Of a stretch of DNA of 64,000 nt, positions 32,593 to 42,668 are shown in pieces. Within the stretch, counting starts at the first letter, position 1. The number at the start of each line of letters is the position of its first letter. The notes below the pieces were generated by a model, which was not told the origin of the DNA, did no database searches, and saw only the letters and a list, made by a program, of their open reading frames with translations. Both the position numbers and the translations under genes were made by a program. The DNA comes from Platerodrilus igneus (lineage: Eukaryota > Arthropoda > Insecta > Coleoptera > Lycidae): assembly GCA_036346225.1 (NCBI GenBank), contig JARFIW010000500.1, forward strand, positions 186,001 through 250,000, given 5' to 3'.

Positions 32593-34560
32593 ATGGGACC
32601 TATCATTCTATCTTTCTTATTTCTAAATGCTTTCCACATATTTCTTTCTACCCCTACCTACTATATTCTTAACTCTATCTGTCCATGATATCTACATCAT
32701 ACGTTCGTAGCACCACATTTCTAAGGCTTCCATTTTCTTCTGTCTGTTTCTCCTGCTGTCTACGATTCACAATCAGTAGACTGCTGTGCTCCACACGCCA
32801 CACATATGCATTCAGCAATCCGTTTCTTGTTTCCATGTATGTTGTCTTCGAACACAGTAGTTGCTTTTTCTTGTTAAATACAGCACAAACTTGTACTAAT
32901 CTTTGTGTTATATCTTTTGCACTTTTCCATCTTGCATTATTTGACTTTCTAGGTAGTCGAAATCCTTAACCTATGTAAGTTCTCGTTTCCTATTTGTATT
33001 CTAGTTTTTCACTTTTTTCCCCTTCTTTACATACTAGTACTTTAGTTTTATTTATGTTAATTTCCATACGGTATCTCTATGTTAGTACTGTTTCCATTTC
33101 ATTAAGAGCTGTACTCTTTCTTGCTAGATACTAATACTGTATCTCACCTGCAAATCTAAGTATATCAATAGTTTGTCCCTGCATCACAATTCCAAATATC
33201 TTTCTGCATTTGGCAGTATTCATTGCCACTTCGATATACACAAGTTAAGCATTAATGGGAATAACGCACATCCTTGTTTTACCACTTTTCTAATATTTAC
33301 TTCTCTACTTTCTTACCGTAATTCTATTACTGATATTTGCTCTTTTTATAAGCTACATACTATTCCTATAACTCATTCCTACCTTTTAAGTATTTCTATC
33401 ATCATTTCCCATTTTACATTGTCAAATGCTTTTTCCAGATCTAAACACCCTATATATTATACACCTCTTCCTATTACGCCTAAACCCAAGCTAATCTTCT
33501 AGAATTTCTTTAACCCGTTTTTCATACGTATTTGTACAATTCTAGTTAATATTTTTAATACGTTTGCTATTCGAAAAAATTCATCTCCCTCCACGCTTCT
33601 CCTTTAGGTATAGTGAATATGATGTTATGTTTGGACATCTCGTATGTCTCACACATACAGCTGACAAGTTGGAGGTGACGTCTATTACTGGTTGTTCAGC
33701 GGCTTTTAGAGTTTCTGTTTGCACTTTATCTGTACCCGACGCCTGATTCCTTTTCAGATTCTTTATTACTAATTGAAACTCGTTTCTAAGTGTAGGATAT
33801 CCCAAGTCATCCTTATCAATGTCTGTTTTCTGCTCTAGTGCTTCTAGTTCCTTTCCTGCGTATAAATTCCCTATATATTCTTGTCATCTATCCACTTTCT
33901 CTACATTCTGTGTAATGATGATTCCTCCCGCACCCCTTATATTTTTGCTATAGGGTTTTATAAGCCCTAAAATCATACTAATTAGTTTGCATTCTTCGTC
34001 TGTCCTTCCGATTTCCATCTTAGTTGATCCCTCTTTGCACCTTTCGTCAAGTTATTTTTCTTTAGCTCTCCTGCATTTTGAATACACTGCATTTTATGGC
34101 TTTGTATCTTTGTTTACCTATTTTGTCTGACCTGTTTTTGTATTTTCGTCTTTCTTCTATTAAATTCGGAATATTTTTAGTCACCCGTGGTTACTTAATT
34201 TCTTCTTGTTTATACCCCAGAATATCTCTGAACACCATGTCTAAACTGGATTTAATGTTATTATATTCTGCTTCTACTTCCTTAGTATACAAAATTTTCT
34301 TTTGACTGTTTCTCAAAACTTTTGTATGCAACTTTATCTTTTAGTTTCTCAAAGTCGTACTTCCTTTTTTGCTCCTTTTTACCAAATTTTTAAATTTAGG
34401 CGCAGTCTTCATAATTATGATGTTGTGGTCAGTGTCTATATCTGCTTGTGGGTACCTTCTAGTCTTTTACTTGATTCCTACACCGCTGTCGGACAAGAAT
34501 GCAATCTACTTGATATCTCCCTGTCTTCTGGTATCTTCCACGTGTAACGCCTTTAGCATA
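32593..34560 (-). pseudogene. RTE-clade LINE relic (RTE-B)
   Basis: Read on the minus strand, 33581-33805 contains NLKRNQASGTDKVQTETLKA, the conserved block just before the RTE reverse transcriptase. 32593-33450 matches, base by base but with many changes, the RT and C-terminal part of RTE-C (58920-60060). 33900-34560 should correspond to the region between endonuclease and RT. Stops and frameshifts are frequent throughout and no continuous ORF remains. Confidence 0.75.
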
Positions 34561-34911
34561 ATGTTGGAATAATGTGTTTGTGATGGTTAATTTAAATTGC
34601 CCAAAAGGGATCAGAATTCCGTAACAAAATAAGGATTCACCGGCTAACTACAGTGTGCGGCATGAGTTCCTATAGAAACCAATGGACAACGGTGGAACAA
34701 AATTAAGCAATTTAAAATTTAACGTATGTGTAACTTTAATTGTCATTACTAATAACACTTACCTTGAAAGGCTTTCAATCACTGTCAATTTTATGAGCGC
34801 TAGGTCATCTAATCTAGTCTTGTGAAAATCCCTTAGCCAACGAACAATTGGGGGGGGGGGAATACGTTAACCTCCTGGTGTAATGGAATTCCTCTCACAA
34901 GTAATAGGTAT

Positions 34912-35145
34912 ACGAGGGTCGGCTGAAAAATTCCGGGCCCGACCCAGAGATAACACCACTAGGGCATTTATACGCTAGCATTGCATAGTACTAACCCTTA
35001 CTAGCTTATACCCAGCGCTTCAGGTTAGATGCTTATTTAGTGATTGATTAACAGCGTTTAAATCAAGATAATTTTAGGGTTTTCACGAAAATGGACGATT
35101 TAGAAAAACAAGTGGTAGTAACATACTTCCATTTGAAAGGATTCC
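34912..35145 (+). pseudogene. mariner 5' end: TIR and transposase N-terminus
   Basis: A mariner-like terminus begins tacgagggtcggctgaaaa at about 34914 next to TA. About 175 bp later, an ATG at 35090 opens MDDLEKQVVVTYFHLKG, the N-terminus of an irritans-type mariner transposase. Similarity ends at about 35145, where the polymerase-relic cluster begins. The matching C-terminal half lies at 41885-42668. Confidence 0.6.
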
Positions 35146-35264
35146 TGAGTATGGTGCCGCCTCATTTCCTCCAGCATCTTCATTTCCTCACACATTTACA
35201 TGTAAATTCCCATAAGGAAGAAATGAGGAGGGATCCCTCATTTCCTCACATCTGGACCAAATAG

Positions 35265-35690
35265 TTTTCTTCGACTAGCCATTTTTCATCTTTTGAGATA
35301 AATATATCTTGCATTTTCATCTTAGCATCTTCATTTCCACATTCATCTGAACCAAATAGTTTTCTTTGACTAGCCATTGCATCTTTCGAGATAAACCTAT
35401 CTTGTTTGATATCAATTAATATTAGATTTTTTCAGCTACCCGAATCTTTTTAAAATTTTTAGATTCCATCATCCGCCAGAGAGCTACCCCAATTTTAAGA
35501 TTTTTTGCTGGTAGCGTTTTCTGACCGTCCTTATAAATTTTTTAGCCATGCGACACATCAAATTACTCTAGAATTTTACGCAGAATTCGAATCTGCAAAC
35601 AGATTTGCAATAGGACTACCCCTTGCAACGTTACACTTTAAAAGTCTTAAACCTCTAAATTTTGCTCTTTGCTGTATAACCTAACAAATA
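35265..35690 (-). pseudogene. Polymerase-relic repeat, copy A
   Basis: On the minus strand, interrupted frames read KNLKIGVALWRMMESKNF, KIRVAEK, LILIDIKQDRFISKDAMASQ and QRKLFGSDECGNED. Copies B and C carry the same string, which keeps protein-like conservation (mostly synonymous or conservative changes), so it was once coding. The layout (G-x-A-x-W ... SK ... then IDT about 18 residues later) is compatible with the region preceding motif C of family B DNA polymerases. Copy D has the equivalent segment directly in front of recognisable polymerase sequence. Confidence 0.4.
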
Positions 35691-35995
35691 GTTTTCTTCG
35701 ACTAGCCATTGCATCTTTCGAGATAAACCTATCTTGTTTGGTATCAATTAATATTAGCTTTTTCTCAGCTACCCGAATCTCTAGGAATTTCTTAGATTGC
35801 ATCATCCCCCAGGGAGCTACCCCAATTTTAAAATTTCATTGCTGGTAGAGATTTCTGACCGTCTTTATAAATTTTTAGATATACGACACATCAAATTAGT
35901 CTAAAATTTTATGCAGAATTTGAATCTGTAAACAGATTTAAAATCCAACCACCCCTTACAAAGTTACACATATACCCTCTGCGAGATAAATCTTT
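35691..35995 (-). pseudogene. Polymerase-relic repeat, copy B
   Basis: The best preserved frame of the set: KIGVAPWGMMQSKKFLEIRV, AEKKLILIDTKQDRFISKDA and MASRRKLF in one frame (about 35700-35860), preceded by KIYKDGQKSLPA in a shifted frame. Start and end are not definable. Confidence 0.45.
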
Positions 35996-36235
35996 CTCCA
36001 CATTTCCGCCCACGAGATAAATGTACCTTGTTTGGTATCAATTAATATTAGCTTTTTCTCAGCTACCCGAATCTCTAGGAATTTTTTAGAGAGCATCATC
36101 CCCCAGAAAACTACCCCAATTTTAAGATTTTTTTATCAATGTCGATTTCTAATCATCTATCCTTTTCAATATCTAGAATCCTTTAACCAAACACTTAGCG
36201 GTATTAACACAAAGAAATTAAGCATGCAAAAATTT
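35996..36235 (-). pseudogene. Polymerase-relic repeat, copy C
   Basis: Carries KNLKIGVVFWGMMLSKKFLE, then IRVAEKKLILIDTKQGTFIS in one frame, and then diverges (WAEMWRKIYL) up to a stop. A third parallel copy of the same short protein segment. Confidence 0.42.
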
Positions 36236-37879
36236 AATAATTTATTTTATCCGATCTACAGTTTAATAAACTAATTGAATACAATATTTACAAAGTATAA
36301 CATTATCTTCTTAGTGTAGCCGAATCCAAGCAGGTTAAAGTAACATGTAACAAAAAAGACATTAATGTGTTTAAAAATATCTATAACACAATAGAGATTA
36401 ATGTGCTGTTTAAAAGAGAGGAAACGTGTTTTGGTCAATAAGACATATCGTCGTTAATCTAACAATATGAGAATAATTTATAAACATTCCAATGTAATGT
36501 GTTTTTAATATGTAAATGAGAGAGTCGAGTTTAACGTCATCATAACCCTGAATTACATGTGAAAGCGGTGTATAATAATTTTTACTAATACAGTTTAAAT
36601 TTTGTAAACCACATTTCTAAATACATATTCACAATTTTGTATTCTTAACCTAGGCCTACCTCTTCCTCGGTTTGGGCACTCCATCGTCGACACTGGTGTT
36701 CTTTATGCGATAGCTAGCCATACGGTTGTTAAACGCTGTGCTAATCATTTCTACACTATCTTCGCCAGTAGCGGTTTTCCAGGTATAGGAAGCACCGCAA
36801 GAGTTGCATTTAAAAACGTTTGCAGGTACCATTTTAGTACAAAACAAAATCCGCACTATAGGACTTTGGTGAAACTTGTAAGCGAACTAACTTATAAACT
36901 AAAAAGTTTACTCTTGCGTAGCTGCTTTATGCACTCTATAGAATGCAAACCGAAGATTGCCAAAGACACTCGAAGAGTGCACAAGCGCGATCACTAAACC
37001 AATTAGCATTAATACCAAGTATTCCGTACTTTCGTAGGTTACTCATTTCCTAGAACCAAATCTTCCGCATAGCGCTCGGTAACACGTAATTATTTCTATA
37101 ACCGATAAGTACTCGATAATGCCCAAATAGAGAATTAGATGCTCGATGTCTGTTAACTTCCGATTCCCTCGTAAAAGGTAGAAAAACTCGGTCAATTATC
37201 CATCTAACTTATACTTCGACCCGCTCCCGTTCTGATAATTTCCAAACATTTTTTAAACGACAATGGTCTCAGAATTTTTAAACCTCCGAGGAATTTTTAA
37301 GTCGTGATCAATTACACATCCGAGCTACCCGTAAACTAACAGCGCGCTGTATAATACATGCATACCCCTTCTCTGCGCTACAGCTATTCTTGCAGTTGCT
37401 TGAAAAAGTCAGTCGCTTTTTTTTACTGCTAGGACCGCTGCAAAGCACCATTCTGTATTTTCTTTAAAAGTATAGCACACCGCGCACTTTTTTGTCGGAT
37501 AATTAAATTTTGCTTATGTAGGCTTTTACACTTTCGCATATTTAAACACCTAATACGATCGATTAACCACTTTCGATTATTCTAACGGAGGCCACCATAC
37601 ATTCCGCGGCATCGTTCTTTTTGAATCCGACGATCCTATGGGCTTCCACACACTAACACCTAACGTATCTTTCCTACTATTTGTTAAACAAAAACTACCG
37701 GCATTGCCATGTCCGTATGCGGACGTAAGCAGATGTTTGTGGATGTGTACGAGAATATGTAGCCATATACATTAATCAGTCTAAACTATTTTATTTAAGC
37801 CACAAAAACTACTATTTTTCTAACCCACAATTAATAATCGCCTTTATAGGTTTAACATTTCTACCATTTCCCAATGACT
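36236..37879. other. Decayed cluster DNA with one duplicated segment
   Basis: 37090-37170 matches 38730-38800 (aagtactc-ata, aagaattagatgct, gtctgttaactt versus gactgtcaattt), giving LTDIEHLILYLG versus LTVTKHLILYFG on the minus strand. It is therefore another relic of the same coding segment. Apart from the small frame at 36656-36832 nothing else is recognisable. Confidence 0.4.
36656..36832 (-). CDS. Small basic protein of unknown function
   Basis: A 58-codon frame starts MVPANVFKCNSCGASYTWK and ends in a basic KPRKR tail (an alternative in-frame start lies at 36856). One CxxC pair only, so not a complete zinc ribbon by itself. It sits inside the polymerase-relic cluster and is on the same strand. 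It could be a real small ORF of the element or a fragment of a larger protein. Confidence 0.3.
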   Translation of the reverse strand: MVPANVFKCNSCGASYTWKTATGEDSVEMISTAFNNRMASYRIKNTSVDDGVPKPRKR

Positions 37880-38330
37880 GGTGCTACGTACATAGAAACT
37901 TTAATTTCTTTTTGGAGAGAATCCTTATTCTACCACGCACTGTTGCGTAGTTGCATGCCCACCCCTTTTGGGAATATATGCTCGTTATAGGTTGTAGGAC
38001 CCTCGGTTTTACTTAACTACAGTTTGTGAGACCCCTTTCATCTTTTTAATCGTGTCTTTCTCGCTTACAATACAATAAGACTTGGCTTTTGTACCAACGA
38101 ATTCTAATACTAGACCCCCATTAACGTTGTCTTTGAATTTCCCTACAACTTTTTTGTTGACAAGCAGTAGATTGTATTTATTATCTGCGGGATAGTCACT
38201 CTTTTAAGATAAATATATCTTTTTTGGTATCAACTAATATTAGATTTTTCTAGGGAGCCCAAACCTGTAAATAGATTTTAAATAGGACCACCCCTTACAA
38301 AGTCAGGCCTTTTAAAGACCCAAACCTCTA
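37880..38330 (-). pseudogene. Family B (protein-primed type) DNA polymerase relic, copy D
   Basis: Minus-strand blocks in order: NLILVDTKKDIFILKE (a degenerate motif-C region), DYPADNKYNLLLVNKKVVGK (then FKD), LVLEFVGTKAKSYCIVSEKD and IKKMKGVSQTVVK. The run NKK-x-x-GKFKD-E/N ... EFVG-x-x-x-K-x-Y ... KKxKG-x-x-x-x-VVK is the signature downstream of the catalytic YxDTDS in polymerases of Polintons, adintoviruses and related elements. After it comes TTYNEHIFPKGVGMQL, which is also present in the neighbouring frame at 39395-39480, so this copy is a mosaic. Stops and frame changes show it is dead. Confidence 0.65.
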
Positions 38331-38598
38331 ATTTTTACCCATCTTTATTTAACTACATCTTTAAAATCCTTTTTTCGCTACCCAAGACATATGCTTTAAC
38401 CAACCATTTCCCTAGAAATTTAAAACCGCTGAGTCCTGCGAACACAACGTGGAGGTAACACGTATATTCTGTCAACCAAAATAGAAAAAGGAAGGATTTG
38501 GAAGGTGGGCGAGGAACTTAAAAATTATGGAATTTGAAAACTAATATATACAATAGATTTACAAAATCTATACAAATATAAACAACTATCTTATATCT

Positions 38599-38870
38599 TT
38601 ATAACCCCCCCCCCCATGCGTAGATTGCTGTACTATTAGGAATGACGTTACGCTTGTCATCTTCGCTCGATAAACTAATTTTATTAATAAGCTGCGTGTA
38701 CAAATCGTGTTTTTTACTCCGGATACATACACCGGCAAGTACTCCATACCACCCAAAATAAAGAATTAGATGCTTGGTGACTGTCAATTTCTGCCACCCG
38801 CGTGTACGCCCAGACACGTCCCAGCCCATGCGCACCCCTGCGCGCGCGCACCCCCTACCCATGCGCACCC
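38599..38870 (-). pseudogene. Family B DNA polymerase C-terminal relic, copy E
   Basis: The 89-codon minus frame ends with IRSKKHDLYTQLINKISLSS and SSEDDKRNVIPNSTAIYAWG. This is the typical end of protein-primed family B polymerases (R/S-K-x-H-x-x-Y-T ... NK-x-x-L ... DDKR ... A-x-G). The first ~35 residues are GC-rich low-complexity sequence and probably not authentic. It lies upstream of copy D on the minus strand, the reverse of collinear order, so D and E come from different copies or a rearrangement. Confidence 0.6.
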
Positions 38871-39047
38871 CTGCCCGTGCGCACCCTTCTCTGTGCGACT
38901 GCTATTTCGTAGTGACGTCATAGCCTTTTATAAATAAAGAACAATGTAATACTATTCTAAAATGTTTATTCTGACATTATACATAACAAAATTTAAAAAT
39001 ATTTATTACCAAGCATGGAGTCATTTAAACTTAATTTTAATACAAAG

Positions 39048-40640
39048 TTATACACAGAAAACAATCCTTTCTTTATGTTTGTTTGGAGTGGTTTTAATTT
39101 TATCTAATTTTATTCGCAGCTTAAAATTTAAATCAACACCCAAGTCCTCCATCTCCTTTTCTAGCCAATAGTTTGATACATAGAGACCGTCTAGGTTTTT
39201 GAATTGTAAAATGTACCGAAGTTTGCCTCTATATATAAATTCCTTAATTCCACCGAGAACCAGATCCATTCCTTCGTGTAATTCTTGCAGCTTGTGACAA
39301 TCTTTTAATCGCGGCTCTCGCACTATATCCTGCATACGTATCTTGTTAGCTTGATCGACTTCTTCTTGTCGGTATTGGAGGAAATCCTTATTCTCCCACT
39401 CACTGTTGCATAGTTGCATGTCCACCACTTTTGGAAATATATGGTTGTTATATGTTGTATGACCCTCGGTTTTAAATGATCCGAAAGGTTCTGTACTAGG
39501 CAAATATACAATGTTTAGCGGAACCCCTTTGCGTGTGGTGTACGCCAAGGTTACGAAACCCGCATTCCTTAGGTCGTCTATGTTATCTGCCATTTCGATA
39601 GATACGTTTTTAGAATAACCTTTTAAAAAATATACGGATTTAGTACCATCCTTTTCCGCAAGGACGCCTTCATAACTAAAAGAGTCTTTCTTACTAACCA
39701 CAAATGCATACAACTTGTAGAAACCAGATGTATCTAAGTCAGTCCATCGGCACATAAAATAATCTTTTAATTCTTCTTCATTTTCTCTAATAAGATGTTC
39801 TTTGTCTAACACATCTTTGTATTGTTCGCGTATTGTCGCAGTGTTTTCCATGTAGTCCAACTTTCGCTTTTTTTTGCATCCATTTCCTCTAATTCCAGTT
39901 GTCTTTTCTTCCAGGCGGCTCCGTGGCGTAGTGGTATGTGTGTGACTACTACGCCCAAGGTCCCGGGTTCGAATCCCGACACGGTCCGCTTGAAAAATGT
40001 TAGGCGAGCATTTTTCACAAAAATACACCCTCGTTCGGATGAGAGGTAAAATGGAGGTCACGTGTGTGAGTGTTGTCACGCACGTTAAAGATCCCTACCT
40101 TGCTTGGAACAGCAAGGGTTCGGCAAAATTCAAAATTTTCCAGGTAACAAAAACTCGCTTCCTGGCCAATGTAGTACCTTCGGGTGGAGCATTGGAAAAT
40201 CACATGTAATGTCTTTTTCTTCCACTTACAGCGTATGGCGTGCATAATGGGGCAATTTCCTTTAGCGTAAACGGATAGAGCTTACTGCCAATATTTACGC
40301 GTTGTCGTACAACCTCTCGACGAATGTTAAGCGTATCTATCAACCTCAATTCCGAACTGACATTTCTTTTGGAATTGTAGAAGATGGTGTTGCAGATTGT
40401 GTAAAATATGTACTACCTTCTTTAATGTAGCACTTGTGTATGATTTTTATTTTATCTTGGCTATCTTTCTCCTCTACTATCTCCAAATAATTTACAGGTA
40501 AATAGTTAAAACTAAAAGCCGAAAGCACATACTTTATCAATTTTTCCCTTTCCTCTGGTTTTTCGGACAACTTAATTTGCAAGCCCGTCAATTTCTTTGT
40601 ATTGCCATTACCCTAAAACACGTACTGTAGCAGGTTATTA
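39048..40640 (-). pseudogene. Second half of a long unidentified reading frame, split by a SINE
   Basis: 40346-40591 (KLSEKPEEREKLIKYVLSAF) and, after a frame change, 40226-40350 (NIRREVVRQRVNIGSKLYPF) precede the SINE. After the SINE the frame resumes near 39905 and runs to 39048 (REQYKDVLDKEHLIRENEEE, MCRWTDLDTSGFYKLYAFVV, TTYNNHIFPKVVDMQLCN, then a strand-rich C-terminus). The apparent N-terminus upstream of 39905 is SINE sequence read in frame and not part of the protein. Removing the SINE would leave a continuous coding relic downstream of 40645-41735. I do not recognise the family. The TTYN-x-HIFPK segment is shared with polymerase copy D. Confidence 0.55.
39914..40210 (+). mobile_element. 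tRNA-derived SINE inserted in the cluster frame
   Basis: The head has A box TGGCGTAGTGG and B box GGTTCGAATCC, followed by a body shared with 24910 and 42119 (ggatgagaggtaaaatggag, ttaaagatccctaccttgc, cattggaaaatcacatg). A target-site duplication, gtctttt(t)cttcca, flanks it at 39901-39913 and 40211-40224. About 297 bp. Confidence 0.85.
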
Positions 40641-40644
40641 TACA

Positions 40645-41735
40645 CTAAACAGCAACTATTTTGTAGCTTGTCCGATAGCTTACTTCACATTTTGGCAAGT
40701 ACATTGGCGCATTTAGGAAGTATAACTTACTATATTCCAATAAGGTTAAACAGTCTTTTAAGGGTTTATACACCCGTTGCGCACTGACATAGCTTCCAAT
40801 TGTACAGTTGTATATTATCGCTTCCAATCGCGTAATACCATGTTTTTTGGCCCAAGTAGACGCAAATGTTTCCCTTAAACGTACATCTGGACAACGTAAA
40901 AAATATAGTATATGATTGCCAAGTTGTTTATTAACACCAGGACTTGTTATCTGACACACAAATTTGTTGTATATCTTAATTCTTGCATTGGTTGTTAGCC
41001 ATGTTAAACAATCAATCCCCGCAGTTTTATCGTTGTCAACTATAATATTACACTTTTCTTCGTATTCTCCCTTATAGCAAAAGTTATGCTTTGTAGTTAA
41101 ATAATTACACATCTCCATTTTGCTAAATATGCCAGCAAAATCTTGGGTTACATCCATGTCAAAAAGATAGTAATAATCTTTTTCGAGTTCGTCTAATATA
41201 TCTGGTAGTTCCTCCAATAAAGTTTCCAACTTAACATCTGCTAGTTCCACTTTGTATGGAACACATATAGGATTTTGGAATTTTTTATTAATGCATTCGA
41301 GGTCTTCTTTTCCGATAATTTCTTTTACTCTCTGGCCCATCTTGTTAGTGCTTTCTAGAGAAAACGGAAACTTAGCTTTAACACCATGCCTAGCGGAAAC
41401 AAGACGGTCGGACTTTCTTCGTAAATAGCTGTTAAATGCACCACAGATTTCTTTTTTTAAGATAAACATCCTTTTGTTTGCAGATGTTTGTTCGGCGTCA
41501 GAAAGGTCGCAAATTTTAACCAACATTATATTGTCACAAAATGGTTCTGTAATTGGTGTGTGTAGTCGCCAGTCAGCATCTGTTCGCCTTCGACATAACA
41601 AATATTACCAATATCTGTCACCAGATTATTGTTGCGCATATTTGCTGCCAACAGCCATAATCCAAATCGCTCATTTGTCGGTTTCACTTTATTCCCAAGA
41701 AGTTGAGAAACGTTAATCACCTTGGAGACGCTCAT
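40645..41735 (-). pseudogene. First half of the long frame; possible rolling-circle initiator-like domain
   Basis: Starts at ATG 41735 (MSVSKVINVSQLLGNKV) and changes frame once near 41575 into the 40645-41601 frame, about 360 residues in all. Three spaced blocks stand out: FDMDVTQDFAG (41132-41167), ARIKIYNKF (about 40960-40986) and GITRLEAIIYN (about 40807-40840). The order D-x-D, then (R)-x-Y-x-K, then R-x-E resembles the Rep_trans/replication initiation factor fold of plasmids and phages, but this rests on pattern only and no HUH motif is evident. A 17-bp hairpin lies about 80-120 bp upstream of the start. It may form one ~790-residue protein with the downstream half. Function unproven. 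Confidence 0.5.
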
Positions 41736-41814
41736 GTTTACCGTTCTAGCTACTGTCGAATACTAAATTGAATACGAAAAAACTGCCTCCTTATGACCAC
41801 AACTAATTTCTTTT

Positions 41815-41854
41815 TAATGGCTTTTTAATGAGTTTTCTCATTAAAAACCCATTA
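41815..41854. promoter_or_regulatory. Strong hairpin upstream of the initiator-like frame
   Basis: Arms TAATGG-C-TTTTTAATGAG and CTCATTAAAAA-C-CCATTA pair over 17 of 18 positions around a TTTT loop (41833-41836). It lies between the start of the long frame (41735) and the mariner C-terminal relic, near the presumed end of the cluster. It may be an element terminus, a replication origin or simply a palindrome. Confidence 0.6.
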
Positions 41855-41884
41855 GCGCGCTGACCTAACCTATCAATCGAATAA

Positions 41885-42668
41885 TCGAATAATCCTGGAA
41901 AAAGGGTATAAGTATTAATGGTGAATACTGCGCAAGTTCACTGCAACGTCTGAGCGACAAGGTAAAGTAAATCGACCTCAATTGGCAAAAAATCGTATTT
42001 CGCCATGGCAATGCTCTAGCACATCGGTAAGTCATCGCAATGGGAAAAATCAACAAATCAAGGTTCGCATTGCTTGAATATCCATCTTATTCACCAGACT
42101 TAGCACCCAGTGACTACCCCTACATGTGATTTTCCAATGCTCCACCCGAAGGTACTACATTGGCCAGGAAGCGAGTTTTTTTTACGTGGATAATTTGGAA
42201 TTTTGCCGAACCCTTGCTGTTCCAAGCAAGCTAAAAATCTTTAAAGTGCGTGACATCACTCACCCACGGGACCTCCATTTTACCTCTCATCCGAACGAGG
42301 GTCTATTTTTGTGAAAAATGCTCGCCTAACATTTTTCAAGCGGACCGTGTCGGGATTCGAGCCTGAGACCTTGGGCGTAGTAATCACACACATACCAACT
42401 ACGCCACAGAGCCGCCCACCCAGTGACTACCACCTACTCCCTAACTTCAAAGAATTCTTTGATGGAGGAAGATTTCAGAGCAATGAGGAGGTTATTGATT
42501 CCGTAAATAGATATTTTGAGAAGCTCGACAAATCACATTATAGAGATGGTTTAATTAAGTTGGAACACCGATATAATAAGTGTATAACCTTTCTGGAGAT
42601 TACATTAAGAAATATATAAAAAAATTTCCAAAAAATGTTGATTTCTTTGTCGGACCCGACTCTTGTAT
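41885..42668 (+). pseudogene. mariner transposase C-terminal half and 3' TIR, interrupted by SINE
   Basis: Plus frames give ILEKGVSINGEYCA-like sequence near 41890, a degenerate second catalytic block (FRHGNA), LLEYPSYSPDLAPSDYHLLP (42080-42440, across the SINE) and FKEFFDGGRFQSNEEVIDSV, NRYFEKLDKSHYRDGL up to a stop at about 42617. The end cggacccgactcttgta (about 42650-42668) is a diverged inverse of the terminus at 34914. With 34912-35145 it makes the two ends of a mariner; the middle of the transposase is missing. Confidence 0.75.
42119..42416 (-). mobile_element. tRNA-derived SINE inserted in the mariner relic
   Basis: Same family as 39914-40210 in the opposite orientation. Flanked by a perfect 15-bp target-site duplication, cacccagtgactacc, at 42104-42118 and 42417-42431. 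Removing it restores the SPDLAPSDYH catalytic block of the mariner. Confidence 0.92.

Noticed and set aside
39914..40245. ORFs at 39822-40049, 39997-40209, 40015-40245 and the N-terminus of the 39048-40079 frame as genes
   Set aside because: They are the tRNA-derived SINE read in various frames; the same translation occurs in the SINE copy at 42119-42416.
35146..41884. Complete Polinton/Maverick
   Set aside because: Only polymerase-like fragments and unassigned ORFs are present. No retroviral-type integrase, packaging ATPase, adenain-like protease or capsid genes, and no long terminal inverted repeats were seen.
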